Below, one piece after another: positions 18,449 to 28,358 of a DNA stretch of 64,000 nt; within the stretch, counting starts at the first letter, position 1; each line of letters opens with the position of its first letter. Location of the stretch: positions 434,001-498,000 of the forward strand of contig NZ_BSFK01000010.1 in NCBI RefSeq assembly GCF_027922305.1, in the 5' to 3' direction. The translations under genes were made by a program, and so were the position numbers. Source of the DNA: Methylopila jiangsuensis (GTDB taxonomy: Bacteria; Pseudomonadota; Alphaproteobacteria; Rhizobiales; Methylopilaceae). The notes under the pieces are model-generated. The model worked only from the letters and a program-made list of their open reading frames with translations. It did not search any database and was not told the origin of the DNA.

Positions 18449-19003
18449 ATGGGCGAGGGCGGAGCGGCCGGGCGGCCGGACTGCGTGGTGGTGATGGGGC
18501 CGTCGGGGGTGGGCAAGACCACGGTGGCGCAGGCGCTGGCGGAGCGGCTCGGCTGGGCCTTCGCCGAGGCGGACGAGTTTCATCCGCCCGCGAACATCGC
18601 CAAGATGAGCGCCGGCGTCCCTCTGGACGACGACGACCGGGCGCCCTGGCTCGTGCTGATCCGCGACTGGATCGGCCAGCGGGCCGGGGAGGGCGCCTCC
18701 ACCGTCGTCACCTGCTCGGCGCTGAAGCGCCGCTACCGGGACGTGCTGCGCGGCGCCCCGGCGCGGGTGCGCTTCCTCGAACTCGCCGGCGCGCCGGCGC
18801 TGGTGGAGGATCGCATGGCCCACCGCGCGGGCCACTACATGCCCGCCTCGCTGCTCGCCTCCCAGTTCGCCGCGCTGGAGCCGCTCGGGGCGGACGAGGA
18901 CGGGGCGCGGGTGGACGTCGCCGCCTCGCCCGACGAGATCGTGGAGCGCGCGCTGGCGGCCCTCGTCCTGACGCCGGCGGCGTCCGCTCCCGCCCTTCGC
19001 TGA
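18449..19003 (+). CDS. gntK: Gluconokinase
   Basis: A 184-residue small P-loop kinase that phosphorylates D-gluconate to 6-phosphogluconate. Visible motifs are the Walker A GPSGVGKTT, the substrate-contact EADEFHPPANIAKMSAGVPL, and TCSALKRRYRDVLR. The ATG at 18449 is preceded by an excellent GGAGGAGG site 6 nt upstream, so longer in-frame extensions are rejected. It lies 38 bp before a GntP-type permease, forming an uptake-and-phosphorylation pair that feeds the Entner-Doudoroff or pentose phosphate route. Confidence 0.95.
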   Translation: MGEGGAAGRPDCVVVMGPSGVGKTTVAQALAERLGWAFAEADEFHPPANIAKMSAGVPLDDDDRAPWLVLIRDWIGQRAGEGASTVVTCSALKRRYRDVLRGAPARVRFLELAGAPALVEDRMAHRAGHYMPASLLASQFAALEPLGADEDGARVDVAASPDEIVERALAALVLTPAASAPALR

Positions 19004-19041
19004 CGCTTCCACCTGAACCTCTCCCGCGTGAGACGCCGTCC

Positions 19042-20430
19042 ATGACGCCCTCCCAAGCCGTTCCCGCCCTCGGCGCCGGTCCGCTGCTGCTGATCGCGGC
19101 CGGCGCGGTCGCGCTGCTGCTGGTGTTGATCCTGAAGTTCCGCATCCACGCCTTTCTGGCGCTGGTGCTGGTCAGCCTCATCACCGCCTTCGCGGCCGGC
19201 GTCGCGCCGGACAAGGTGGTGCCCACTTTGCTGCACGGCTTCGGCGCGACGCTCGGCAGCGTGGCGCTGCTGATCGGCCTCGGGGCCATGCTGGGGCGGC
19301 TGGTGGAGGTGTCCGGCGGCGCGCAGGCGCTGGCGGACGATCTGGTGGCGCTGTTCGGCGAGAAACGGGCGCCGCTGGCGCTCGGCGTCGCGGCGCTGAT
19401 CTTCGGCTTCCCGATCTTCTTCGACGCCGGTCTGGTGGTGATGCTGCCGATCCTGTTCACGGTGGCGCGCCGGCTCGGCGGCTCGCTGCTGCTCTACGGC
19501 GTTCCGGTGTCGGGCGCGTTCTCGGTCATGCACGTGTTCGTGCCGCCCCATCCGGGGCCGGTGGCCGCGACGGAGCTGCTGAAGGCGGACGTGGGCCTCG
19601 TCACCCTGCTCGGCCTCGCGGTGGCGCTGCCCACCTGGTACGTCACGAGCTACCTTTTCGGCCTCTGGATCGGCAAGCGCGTCCATGTGGAGGTCCCGGA
19701 ACTCCTGGCCGGCGGGCCGCAGGCGCCGCACGATCCCAACCCGCCGCGCTCCTCCACCGTCGTGCTGCTGATGCTGCTGCCGCTGGCGCTCATCTTCCTC
19801 AACACGGGGTTGAACACGCTCGCCGCCGCCGGCGACGTCAGCCGCGACAGCGCGTGGTTCCAGGTGGCGCGGGCGCTGGGCTCCACGCCGGTGGCGCTGC
19901 TGGTGGCGGTGCTCGTCGGGTCCTACGTGCTGGGCGCCCGCCGGGGCCGCAGCGGCGCGGAGGTGGAGAAGCTGCTCGACGGCGCGCTGGGGCCGATCTG
20001 CGCCATCACCCTCATCACCGGCGCCGGCGGCATGTTCGGCGAGGTGCTGCGGGAGAGCGGCATCGGGCTCGCGCTGTCGCAGGCGCTGGAGGGGCTCGGC
20101 CTGCATGTGTTCGTGGCGGGCTACGTGATCGCGGCGGCGCTGCGGCTGGCGCAGGGCTCGGCGACGGTGGCGCTCATCACCGCGGTCGGGCTGGTGCAGC
20201 CGGCGATCGCCGCGGCCGGGTACAACCCGGTGCAGCTCGCCGCCTCGGTGCTGGCCATCGCCGCCGGCTCGGTGATCGCGAGCCACGTCAACGATTCCGG
20301 CTTCTGGCTGGTGGGCCGGTTCTTCGGCATGGACGTGAAGACCACGCTGAAGACCTGGACCGTGCTGGAGACGCTGATCAGCGTGGTGGGCTTCGCGCTG
20401 GCCGGCGCGCTGTTCCTGGCGGCCTCCTGA
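19042..20430 (+). CDS. Gluconate:H+ symporter, GntP family
   Basis: This 462-residue protein has about 12-14 hydrophobic segments. GntP-family markers are LLIGLGAMLGRLVEVSGGAQ, the IFGFPIFFDAGLVVMLPI segment, HVFVPPHPGPVAATELL, and the late repeat SHVNDSGFWLVGRFFGM. Together with gntK upstream this makes gluconate the likely substrate, although some family members carry other sugar acids. No adjacent regulator is seen. Confidence 0.94.
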   Translation: MTPSQAVPALGAGPLLLIAAGAVALLLVLILKFRIHAFLALVLVSLITAFAAGVAPDKVVPTLLHGFGATLGSVALLIGLGAMLGRLVEVSGGAQALADDLVALFGEKRAPLALGVAALIFGFPIFFDAGLVVMLPILFTVARRLGGSLLLYGVPVSGAFSVMHVFVPPHPGPVAATELLKADVGLVTLLGLAVALPTWYVTSYLFGLWIGKRVHVEVPELLAGGPQAPHDPNPPRSSTVVLLMLLPLALIFLNTGLNTLAAAGDVSRDSAWFQVARALGSTPVALLVAVLVGSYVLGARRGRSGAEVEKLLDGALGPICAITLITGAGGMFGEVLRESGIGLALSQALEGLGLHVFVAGYVIAAALRLAQGSATVALITAVGLVQPAIAAAGYNPVQLAASVLAIAAGSVIASHVNDSGFWLVGRFFGMDVKTTLKTWTVLETLISVVGFALAGALFLAAS

Positions 20431-20436
20431 AGCGGC

Positions 20437-21291
20437 TCACGCGGAAGTCTTCCGCGCGGCCTCCCAGGCGTTGGCGAGCGCCACGAAGCCGTCGACCGGG
20501 ATTTCCTCGGCCCGGCGCGTGGGCTCCAGCCCGGCGGCCTCAAGGAGCGCCGCCGCGTCGCCGAGGCTTTTCAGGCTCTGGCGCAGCATCTTGCGGCGCT
20601 GGCCGAAGGCGGCCTGGGTCACGGTCTCCAGCGCCTTCACCGAGCAGGGCAGGGGATCGGGCCTCGGCGTCAGCCGCACCACGGAGGAGGTCACCTTCGG
20701 CGGCGGCGTGAAGGCCTGCGGGCCCACGTCGAAGGCGATTCTCGCCTCGCAGCGCCAGCCGCACAGCACGCCGAGCCGGCCATAGGCGTCGTCGCCGGGG
20801 CCGGCCACGATGCGCTCCGCCACCTCGCGCTGGAACATCAGCGTCAGCCCGTCCCAGAACGGCGGCCACTGGGCCGCGCCCACCCAGCCGGTGAGCAGCG
20901 GCGTCGCCACGTTGTAGGGCAGGTTGGCGATGATCCGCGCCGGGCCGTCGCCGGCGAGGCGGGCCATGTCCACCTCGAGCGCGTCGCCCTCGACGATCTC
21001 CAGCCGGCCGGGGTAGCGCGCCGCGATCTCGTCGAGCGCCGCGATGGCGCGGTGGTCCTTCTCGATCGCCACCACCTTCGCCGCGCCTTCCGCCAGCAGC
21101 GCGCGGGTGAGGCCGCCGGGGCCGGGGCCGACCTCCACCACGGTGACGCCGGCGAGGCGTCCGCCGGCGCGGGCGATGCGGGCGGTGAGGTTCAGGTCGA
21201 GCAGGAAGTTCTGGCCGAGCGCCTTCTTCGGAATCAGGTCGTGCTTGCGCAGCACGTCCCGCAGCGGCGGCAGGTCGTCGATGGCGCTCAC
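20437..21291 (-). CDS. rsmA: 16S rRNA (adenine(1518)-N(6)/adenine(1519)-N(6))-dimethyltransferase RsmA
   Basis: This 284-residue KsgA/RsmA protein dimethylates A1518 and A1519 of helix 45 during 30S assembly. Motifs are [30 protein letters not shown] (SAM site) and the catalytic NLPYN. The start is GTG at 21291, overlapping the pdxA stop as GTGA (21288-21291). It is the last gene in the lptF-to-rsmA operon, an arrangement parallel to the surA-pdxA-ksgA order in E. coli. Confidence 0.96.
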   Translation of the reverse strand: MSAIDDLPPLRDVLRKHDLIPKKALGQNFLLDLNLTARIARAGGRLAGVTVVEVGPGPGGLTRALLAEGAAKVVAIEKDHRAIAALDEIAARYPGRLEIVEGDALEVDMARLAGDGPARIIANLPYNVATPLLTGWVGAAQWPPFWDGLTLMFQREVAERIVAGPGDDAYGRLGVLCGWRCEARIAFDVGPQAFTPPPKVTSSVVRLTPRPDPLPCSVKALETVTQAAFGQRRKMLRQSLKSLGDAAALLEAAGLEPTRRAEEIPVDGFVALANAWEAARKTSA

Positions 21292-22316
21292 GGCAGGGCC
21301 GGCTCCCCGGACAGGCGCGTCGCCAGATCGAGCGCCGCGGCGAGGCTTTCGGGGCTTCCCGTCCCCGTGCCGGAGATGTCGAAGGCGGTGCCGTGGTCCG
21401 GCGAGGTCCGCACGAAGGGCAGGCCCAGCGTGACGTTCACCGCCCGGTCGAAGGCCAGCGTCTTCACCGGGATCAGCGCCTGATCGTGATACATGCACAG
21501 CGCCGCGTCGTAGCGGGCGCGGGCCGCCGCATGGAACAGGGTGTCGGCGGGGTGCGGCCCGGTGGCGGCGATCCCGTCGTCTCGCAGCCGGCGCACGGCG
21601 GGCGCGACGATCGCCTCGTCCTCATGGCCGAGCCTGCCGTCCTCGCCCGCGTGGGGATTGAGGCCCGCCACCGCGATGCGCGGCGAGGGGATGCGGAACC
21701 GGCGGCGCAGGTCGCGGGCGAGGATGCGGCCGGTCTCCACGATGTCGTCCTCGGTCAGCAGGCCGGGAACGGCGCTGAGCGGCACATGCACGGTGACGGG
21801 GACGACGGCGACCTCCTCCGCCCACAGCAGCATCACCGCCCGGGCGGGCGCGCCCCAGAGCTCGGTCGCGAGCGCGCCGAGATATTCGGTGTGGCCGGGA
21901 TGGGGAAAGCCCGCCTGCATCAGCGGCGCCTTGGCGATGGGCGCGGTGACGAGCGCGGCGCAGCGCTCGCCATGGACCAGCTCCACGCCGAGCCGGATGG
22001 CGCCGATCACGGTTTCGGCGTCGCGCGGGTCGGGACGGCCGGGCGCGCCGACGCAGCGCCCGCCCACCGGCGTCACGGGAAAACGCTCGCCAAACACTGC
22101 GGCGGCGGCGTCCGGCGCGACCTCGGCGATGGGAACGTCGAGCCCGAGCAGCGCGGCGCGGTCCGCATAGGCCGCCGGGTCTCCCAGCGCCACGAAGGCG
22201 GGCAGGCGGCGACGGCCGCGCTCGGTCCAGAGCTTGAGCGCGAGATCGAGCCCGATCCCGGCCGGCTCGCCCATACTGAGCGCGAGCGGACGGCCGGGGC
22301 CGGCGGCGGCGGTCAT
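21288..22316 (-). CDS. pdxA: 4-hydroxythreonine-4-phosphate dehydrogenase PdxA
   Basis: A 342-residue NAD-dependent enzyme of the deoxyxylulose-phosphate-dependent pyridoxal phosphate pathway. It oxidises 4-phosphohydroxy-L-threonine. Family motifs are [29 protein letters not shown], the metal-ligand segment [19 protein letters not shown] and [11 protein letters not shown]. The ATG at 22316 overlaps the surA stop by 4 bp. It sits between surA and rsmA as in many proteobacteria. Confidence 0.96.
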   Translation of the reverse strand: MTAAAGPGRPLALSMGEPAGIGLDLALKLWTERGRRRLPAFVALGDPAAYADRAALLGLDVPIAEVAPDAAAAVFGERFPVTPVGGRCVGAPGRPDPRDAETVIGAIRLGVELVHGERCAALVTAPIAKAPLMQAGFPHPGHTEYLGALATELWGAPARAVMLLWAEEVAVVPVTVHVPLSAVPGLLTEDDIVETGRILARDLRRRFRIPSPRIAVAGLNPHAGEDGRLGHEDEAIVAPAVRRLRDDGIAATGPHPADTLFHAAARARYDAALCMYHDQALIPVKTLAFDRAVNVTLGLPFVRTSPDHGTAFDISGTGTGSPESLAAALDLATRLSGEPALP

Positions 22317-23239
22317 CCCTGGCTGAGAACCTGGACGACGGCGCGCGACTTGAGCTGCTCGAGATACTGCTTCGACTTCTCTTCGAGCTGCTTGCCGCCC
22401 ACGTCGTCCATGGCCTGACGGCGCAGCATGTTGTCGTCGGCGATGTCCTTGCGCTCGCACACCGCGATCATCTCGATGCCCTGCTCGCCGCGGTCCGGCG
22501 CGGTGAGGCCGCCGATCTTGGTCTTGGAGAGCTGCTCGCTCAGCTCCTTGCCGAAGGAGGCGGAGGAGCGGGTGACCGGCTCCTTCACCGCCACGTCGCG
22601 CAGGCTGGTGGCGAACTGAACCGCCTGGGCGCAGCCGGGGAAGCGGCCGCGGGCGGCGTTGGCCTCGGCCCGGCGCTGGTTGATCTGCGCCGCGGTGGCG
22701 TTCTTCGGCAGCACGAACACCACCTGGCGCAAGGTGTACTGCACCGCGCGGTTGTCGGCCTTGGCGCCCGGCGCGGGCAGGATGTTGCTGTTCTGCGCCT
22801 GCATCTGGGCGGAGAACTTCCGGCGCACGAACTGCGCCCACACCATCTCGGCGCGGATGCGGTCCTTCAGCGTCTGGGCGCTTACGCCGCGCTGGCCGAT
22901 GGCCTGGGCGAACTGCTGCGGCGTCAGCTTGGAGCGCTCCGCGATCGAGGCGAAGGCGGCGTTCACCTGCTCGTCGGGGGCGGTGATGCCGAAGCGCTTG
23001 GCCTCGGCCAGCTTGAGCTTCTCCTCGATCAGCTCCTGCCGCGCGGCCGCGACCCCGCCGCCCTTGCCGCCGCCGGCGAGCGTGAGCAGGGCGGACCGGC
23101 TCTTGATCTCGCTCGACAGGATGGGCTGGCCGTTGACCACCACCGCCACCGATTGGGCGGCGGCGGGCGCGGCGCAGGCGACGGCCGCCAGAGCGAGGGC
23201 GGGGAGCAGGCGAAGGCGAAGGCCGAAACGCAACGACAT
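22313..23239 (-). CDS. surA: Periplasmic peptidyl-prolyl isomerase/chaperone, short SurA type
   Basis: This 308-residue protein has a signal peptide (MSLRFGLRLRLLPALALAAVACAAPAAA) followed by the SurA N-terminal chaperone domain (VAVVVNGQPILSSEI, RQELIEEKLKLAEAKRFGI). A single divergent parvulin-like region follows (from YTLRQVVFVLPKNA). It is shorter than the 428-residue, two-parvulin E. coli SurA, which is usual for alphaproteobacteria. It escorts outer-membrane barrels such as LptD, encoded just upstream. The ATG at 23239 is used because it starts the signal peptide. Confidence 0.9.
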   Translation of the reverse strand: MSLRFGLRLRLLPALALAAVACAAPAAAQSVAVVVNGQPILSSEIKSRSALLTLAGGGKGGGVAAARQELIEEKLKLAEAKRFGITAPDEQVNAAFASIAERSKLTPQQFAQAIGQRGVSAQTLKDRIRAEMVWAQFVRRKFSAQMQAQNSNILPAPGAKADNRAVQYTLRQVVFVLPKNATAAQINQRRAEANAARGRFPGCAQAVQFATSLRDVAVKEPVTRSSASFGKELSEQLSKTKIGGLTAPDRGEQGIEMIAVCERKDIADDNMLRRQAMDDVGGKQLEEKSKQYLEQLKSRAVVQVLSQG

Positions 23240-23353
23240 GGACGTCCGATTCCCGATTGCGGCCGCGACGGACACGCGGCGGGCGTTTAAGCGACGAAGG
23301 CCTTTTTCCGGCGTGGCGGCGCTAAGGTCAACCGCGTCGCGCGCCGGCTCCCG

Positions 23354-25906
23354 TCATTGGGAAGCGAGGCCCATGGTCTTCGTCTCGCTGTCGAACGGAT
23401 CCGACGCGGTGCTGGTGGAGGCGCTGAGGCCGCCGAGCGTCCGAAGGTCCATGCGGACGAGGAACTTGTGGTCGATCGAGTCGAGCCGGCGCACGCTGGT
23501 GTCGACGTCGTATTCGCGGATGTAGTCGAAGGCGAGCGAGATGCAGTCTTCGATGTTGTTGATGCCGAAGCCGATCTGCGTCTTGTCGAACTCTTTGAGG
23601 TCGAAGTTGTAGCGGGCGCCGCCGCCCACATACACGTCCTTCGTCACGAACACCCGCGCGCCGGCGAGCACGCCCTCGCGGATGTCGTCGTAGCCGAGCT
23701 TCGGCTGCTTGTCGTAGCGGCCGTAGACCAGATTGCCCTGGACGCGGCCGAGCGTGGCGCGGCCCTCAAGCTCCGCGGCGCGGAGCGAGAAGTTCTTCTC
23801 GTCCATGCGCACGTGGCCGCCGAGCACCAGGTCCTTCGTAGGCACCAGCGTCATGCCGGCGACGTAGTCGGAGCGCGTGGATTCGAGGCCGGAGTCGAGG
23901 CCCGCGCGGCTCGGGTCGCGGTCGCCTTCGGCGAAGGAGTTCTTGCCGAACAGCTGATAGGACTGGCCCGCCATCACGCTGAACATGGCGCCGGAGTCCA
24001 TGTTCAACGAATATTGAACGCCCACATTGGCGCGGCTGCCGCCCTCCACCCGGTCGTAGCCCGTGAACTTGTCCCAGGCGAACAGGGTGGTGTCGTCGAA
24101 CATCAGGCTCTGGGCGTCTTCGTTCGGGAAGTCGCCCACATGGGTCTCGTTCGGCCGCAGCAGGATCTGCGCGATCGGCTCGATGGTGTGCGTGCCGAAG
24201 CTGCTGACCGCCACGAAGGGGTAGCGGTATTCGAGGCCGACGCCGGCCATGCCGCGCAGCGCCATGTCCTGATCGCTGTCCAGGAACTGCCCCAGCCGGG
24301 GGCCGTTGTCCGGGTTGGAGTAGATCAGGTCGCCGCGCACGAAGGCGAACGGCGTCCAGACCTGACCCATGGGATCGATGAAGCGGCGGCGCCACTGGGC
24401 GTCCGCGCTGAGGCGGCTGTAGGTTCCGGCGGCGCCGATCACCGCCACGTCGTTCCGCGGCCCGAGGCCGAGGCGCCCGCGGCGGTACTCGCTGTCCTCG
24501 CGGTACAGGCTGGCGGCGTTGATGTTGAACGCCAGCTCGCCGCCCTGGACCGGGTTCTCGAACACGTAGTTGTAGTCGAGCACCGGCGCCGCGAACGGCA
24601 GGCGATCCTGCTGGTCGTAGCGCGTCATGCCGTAGAAGCGGTAGGCGCGCAGATCGAACCAGCTGCGGTCGCCCTGGCCCTGCAGGTAGACGGTGGAGAC
24701 GCTGGTGCGGCTCGCGCCCCACAGGTCGTAGTCGCCGCGCACCCACTTGTCGGAATAGAGCGTGACGTCCCAGCCCCAGGACCACTGGTGGTTGATGTCG
24801 AACTTGCCGAAGGTCTGGAACGCCCATCGGTCCCGGGCGTCGCCGGGGCCGATGGTGAGGCTGTTCGGCTTGCCCGGATCGAGCTTGTCGTCGAACTCGC
24901 CTGGATCGAGCTGATGGATGCCCGCGGCGCGGATGGTGTAGGCGCCGTCCACCAGCCGGTGGCGGAACTCGCCCTTCATCATCACGCCCTGCTTGGACGA
25001 GAACATGGGCGAGATCGTCGCGTCCATGTTGGGCGCGATGACCCAGAAATACGGGGTCTCCATCGTCAGCCCGGTGTCGGACGAGCGGCCGAAGCTCGGC
25101 GCGAGGAAGCCGGACTTGCGCTTCACCGACGGATCGGGATGGGAGAAGAACGGCAGCCAGGCGATGGGGTGGCCCCACAGCTCGAAGGTCGCGTCCTCAT
25201 AATAGACCATCTTCTCGTCTTCGCGGAAGATGATGCGCTTGGCCTTGATCTGCCACAGCGGCGGCTTTTCCGGGTTCTCCCGGCAGGGCTCGCAGGCGGT
25301 GTAGACGCCGCGGTCGAACACCGACAGCTTGCCGCCTTCGCGGCGCCCCTGGGCTGCGGCGAAGCGGGTGCGGTCCACGGTCTCGATGCGCAGCGACCGC
25401 ACCACGCCGTCGGCGAAGTCGTCCGTCAGGTCGAGGCTGTCGGCGTAGGCCACCGTGCCGTCGCGCTCGGTGAGCTTGGCGTTGCCCTGGGCGCGGACGC
25501 GGTTGTTCTTCTGGTCGTAGATCACCCGGTCGGCCTGCAGCGCGCGGCCGTCGTAATAGATGTCCACCGGGCCGACCGCGGTCACGATCTCACGATCGTA
25601 ATCGTAGATCAGCTCCTTGGCCTCCATCAGCATCCGGGCGTTCGGATCGCGGCGGGCGGCGACGCCGCCGTCGACGACGGAGGCGCCGGCCAGCGGATTC
25701 TTCGGGCCGCGGGCCTTCGACGTCTCGCCGTCGTGGGGCGGGGCGGGGATGAACTCGTTGGCCACCTGGGCGAAGGATGCGCCGCCCGTCAGGGCGAGCG
25801 CGGTCGATCCCAGCAATGCCGCGACGAAAACACGAACCATGGCGCTCGATGAAAACGCGGAACGGGGCCCGTTCCAGGCAGAGGAGCGGAGCGGGGCGAG
25901 CGTCAT
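23354..25906 (-). CDS. lptD: LPS-assembly protein LptD
   Basis: An 850-residue outer-membrane barrel that inserts LPS into the outer leaflet. The N-terminal OstA/LptA-like jellyroll (residues about 70-180, ELIYDYDREIVTAVGPVDIYYDG) is followed by the beta-barrel with aromatic strands. The first ATG at 25906 overlaps the lptG stop (ATGA). An internal ATG at 25840 would begin directly at the signal peptide MVRVFVAALLGSTALALTGG, so the start is open to doubt. Cysteines in TACEPCRENP lie in the N-terminal region. Confidence 0.94.
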   Translation of the reverse strand: MTLAPLRSSAWNGPRSAFSSSAMVRVFVAALLGSTALALTGGASFAQVANEFIPAPPHDGETSKARGPKNPLAGASVVDGGVAARRDPNARMLMEAKELIYDYDREIVTAVGPVDIYYDGRALQADRVIYDQKNNRVRAQGNAKLTERDGTVAYADSLDLTDDFADGVVRSLRIETVDRTRFAAAQGRREGGKLSVFDRGVYTACEPCRENPEKPPLWQIKAKRIIFREDEKMVYYEDATFELWGHPIAWLPFFSHPDPSVKRKSGFLAPSFGRSSDTGLTMETPYFWVIAPNMDATISPMFSSKQGVMMKGEFRHRLVDGAYTIRAAGIHQLDPGEFDDKLDPGKPNSLTIGPGDARDRWAFQTFGKFDINHQWSWGWDVTLYSDKWVRGDYDLWGASRTSVSTVYLQGQGDRSWFDLRAYRFYGMTRYDQQDRLPFAAPVLDYNYVFENPVQGGELAFNINAASLYREDSEYRRGRLGLGPRNDVAVIGAAGTYSRLSADAQWRRRFIDPMGQVWTPFAFVRGDLIYSNPDNGPRLGQFLDSDQDMALRGMAGVGLEYRYPFVAVSSFGTHTIEPIAQILLRPNETHVGDFPNEDAQSLMFDDTTLFAWDKFTGYDRVEGGSRANVGVQYSLNMDSGAMFSVMAGQSYQLFGKNSFAEGDRDPSRAGLDSGLESTRSDYVAGMTLVPTKDLVLGGHVRMDEKNFSLRAAELEGRATLGRVQGNLVYGRYDKQPKLGYDDIREGVLAGARVFVTKDVYVGGGARYNFDLKEFDKTQIGFGINNIEDCISLAFDYIREYDVDTSVRRLDSIDHKFLVRMDLRTLGGLSASTSTASDPFDSETKTMGLASQ

Positions 25907-26994
25907 CCGTCCTCCTGATGCAACAATACCGTGGCGCCCATGAGACATCCCACGATCGCCGGCAGCCACGCCGCGGCGACAGGATGAATCAAGCCCGCCG
26001 CCCCCAAATCGCCCGCGAACTCGGTGACGACATAAAGCACGAAGCCGGCGACCACGCCACCGAGAATCGTTTTGGCCACGCCGCCGAAGCGGAAGAAGCG
26101 CAGCGCCACCGTGGCCGCGATCAGCACCATGGCGATCAGAAGCGCGGGGCGGGCGAGAAGCTCTTGCAGCTGCAGCCGGTGGCGCAGCGACGACAGACCG
26201 GCCCGGTCGGCGAGTTCGATCGCCTCCGGCAGGCTCCAGAATCCGACCATGGAGCGGGCGCCCAGCGTCTCGCGCACCTGGCTCGCGGACAGATTCGTGG
26301 CGAGCCGGTAGCGCGGCAGGCTGCGCGGCTCCTGGCCGACCGCGATCACGCGGGCGCCGTCCAGATCCCAGGCGTCCTCCACCAGCCGGGCGGAGCCGGC
26401 CTCGATCCGCTCCCGGAACTGGCCGTCCGGCGTGAAGCTCCAGACCGTGACGCCGGTGAGGTTGACGCCGGAGCGGGAGGCGGTGGCGGCGCGGATGATG
26501 GCCTGCCCGTCCATGCTGCGCTGGCGGATCCAGCGCGCCTGCGCGCCGGTCGGCGCCCGGGAGAACAGCCGCGCCTCCATGCGTTCGGCGCGGTTCTGCA
26601 TCGTCGCGGCCAGCGGGTTCAGGGCGAGGCTGGCGGCGAGGCCGATCAGCCCGGCGACCACGATGGCCGGCGCGATGAACTGCCAGGCGGAGACGCCGCT
26701 CGCCCGCGCCACCACCAGCTCCAGCCGGCGGCTCAGCATGACGAAGGAGCCCATGGCGCCGAACAGCACCGCGAAGGGCAGCACCCGCTCCACGATGGCG
26801 GGGGTGCGATGGAGCGAGAGGTTCGCGATCGTCAGCATCGAGGCGTCGGCGGAATCGCCCGCGCGCCGCAGCAGCTCGATGAAGTCGATGACGAAGATCA
26901 GCAGCAGCGCGCCCGCAAGCACCGCGAGGACCGTCAGCGCCGCCCGGCGCGCGAAATAGCGCCCGAGGACGCCGCTGAGCACGGTCGCCGTCAT
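25903..26994 (-). CDS. lptG: LPS export ABC transporter permease LptG
   Basis: This 363-residue YjgP/YjgQ-family permease has three transmembrane helices at each end and a periplasmic beta-jellyroll between them (residues about 130-270). It forms LptB2FG with LptF and the cytosolic ATPase LptB, extracting LPS from the inner membrane. It starts MTATVLSGVLGRYFARRAAL at 26994, overlapping lptF by 4 bp. Its place as the second permease and the RYFARR N-terminus favour LptG. Confidence 0.93.
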   Translation of the reverse strand: MTATVLSGVLGRYFARRAALTVLAVLAGALLLIFVIDFIELLRRAGDSADASMLTIANLSLHRTPAIVERVLPFAVLFGAMGSFVMLSRRLELVVARASGVSAWQFIAPAIVVAGLIGLAASLALNPLAATMQNRAERMEARLFSRAPTGAQARWIRQRSMDGQAIIRAATASRSGVNLTGVTVWSFTPDGQFRERIEAGSARLVEDAWDLDGARVIAVGQEPRSLPRYRLATNLSASQVRETLGARSMVGFWSLPEAIELADRAGLSSLRHRLQLQELLARPALLIAMVLIAATVALRFFRFGGVAKTILGGVVAGFVLYVVTEFAGDLGAAGLIHPVAAAWLPAIVGCLMGATVLLHQEDG

Positions 26995-28139
26995 GCGCGC
27001 GCCGCCGAGGGCAGCGCGCCGGCCGGCGCGGCGGCGGTCTTTGCGGACGGATCGCGGACGATCAGCCACAGCGCCGCGAGGCTCGCGAGGAGCGGCAGGC
27101 CGTAGACCGCGATCGCCGCGTAAGGCGTCGAGACCAGCAGGTTGACGGCGCCGAGGCCGCCGATGCGCACCGCCGCCACCGCCGCGATGGCCGCGAGCAC
27201 GCCCGTCGCCCGGTTCTGCCGGGTGGTGCGGGGGCGGCCGATGGCGGCGAAGGCGATCAGGATGAAGGTCACGGGATAGAGCGGGTTCACCAGCCGTTCG
27301 TGCAGCTCGGCCCGGAACCGGCCGGGCTGGGCCTTGTAGGCGGCCTCGGTCACGTCGGGCCGCATGAGCTCCGAGGTGTAGCGCTCGCGCGGTTTATAGG
27401 AGGTGACCTCCGCCGCCCCGGTGAAGGGCGACAGGTCGAAGGCGTAGCGCTGGAACACGACGATGGCCGGGTCCTTGCCCGCCTCCTCGCGGCGCTGCAC
27501 CGAGCCGTTCTCGAGCACCAGGAAGGTGGAGCCGCCTTCCTCCACGATCTGGCCGCGCTCCGCGAGATAAGCGATCTCCTGCGGCGCGTCGCGGCTGTCC
27601 TGCACGAAGATGCCCAGCAGCGCGCCGCCCCGGCGTTCGCGCACATGCACCACCAGTCCGTTCTCGATCTGCGTGAACTGGCCCTCCCGCAGGATGTTGG
27701 CCACCACGTCGGCGCGCACCTGGGTGATCTGCGCCCGCAGCATCCGCAGCGATTCGGGAATCGCCCACACGCTCATCAGCCCGACCAGCGTCGCCACCAG
27801 CAGAGCCAGAATCAGCAGCGGCCGCAGCAGCCGCCACGGGCCGGCGCCGGCCGCGCTCATGATCACGATCTCCGAATCGCCGTTCAGCCGGTTGAGCGCC
27901 CACAGCGCGGCGCCGAACAGCGCCACCGGCGCCAGGATGACCGCGAGCGAGGGCAGGGACAGGCCGGTGACCACGAGGAAGATCCACAGCGTCTGGCCCT
28001 GGCTCGTCACCAGGTCGAGCTCGCGCAGGGCCTGCGTGGTCCAGATCACGCCGGTCAGCGCCACGAGGACGCCGACGAAAGCCTTCGCCGTCATTCCGAA
28101 GAGGTAGCGTTCGAGCAGCGGCATCCGGTCCACGATCAT
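26991..28139 (-). CDS. lptF: LPS export ABC transporter permease LptF
   Basis: A 382-residue YjgP/YjgQ-family permease: six transmembrane helices and a central periplasmic domain. The start MIVDRMPLLERYLFGMTAKAF at 28139 matches LptF N-termini; upstream in-frame residues are low-quality. It heads the lptF-lptG-lptD-surA-pdxA-rsmA operon and diverges from pepA across 219 bp, where the operon promoter should lie. Confidence 0.93.
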   Translation of the reverse strand: MIVDRMPLLERYLFGMTAKAFVGVLVALTGVIWTTQALRELDLVTSQGQTLWIFLVVTGLSLPSLAVILAPVALFGAALWALNRLNGDSEIVIMSAAGAGPWRLLRPLLILALLVATLVGLMSVWAIPESLRMLRAQITQVRADVVANILREGQFTQIENGLVVHVRERRGGALLGIFVQDSRDAPQEIAYLAERGQIVEEGGSTFLVLENGSVQRREEAGKDPAIVVFQRYAFDLSPFTGAAEVTSYKPRERYTSELMRPDVTEAAYKAQPGRFRAELHERLVNPLYPVTFILIAFAAIGRPRTTRQNRATGVLAAIAAVAAVRIGGLGAVNLLVSTPYAAIAVYGLPLLASLAALWLIVRDPSAKTAAAPAGALPSAARA

Positions 28140-28358
28140 GCGCCCGCCTTCTGCCGAAGGCGTCCGGCGCGTCCCCTCATGCGTTTCCTTGAAGGCCGGA
28201 AACGGGCGGCGCGCAAGCGGCGCCGTCGCCGCGGCCCCTCGCCGGCGCTGGAACGCGGGCGGTGTGTCGTATAGAGGAAACACAGGTCAGACCGCCATCT
28301 GGCGGGCGCGGGACGCCCTCGCGTTCCGCCCTTTCAGCGTCCGGAGCCGTTTCGCGCC

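Noticed and set aside
23357-25852. 831-residue plus-strand open frame antisense to lptD
   Set aside because: The composition (His, Arg, Ala, Gly) is that of GC-rich shadow translation, and lptD on the other strand is unmistakable.
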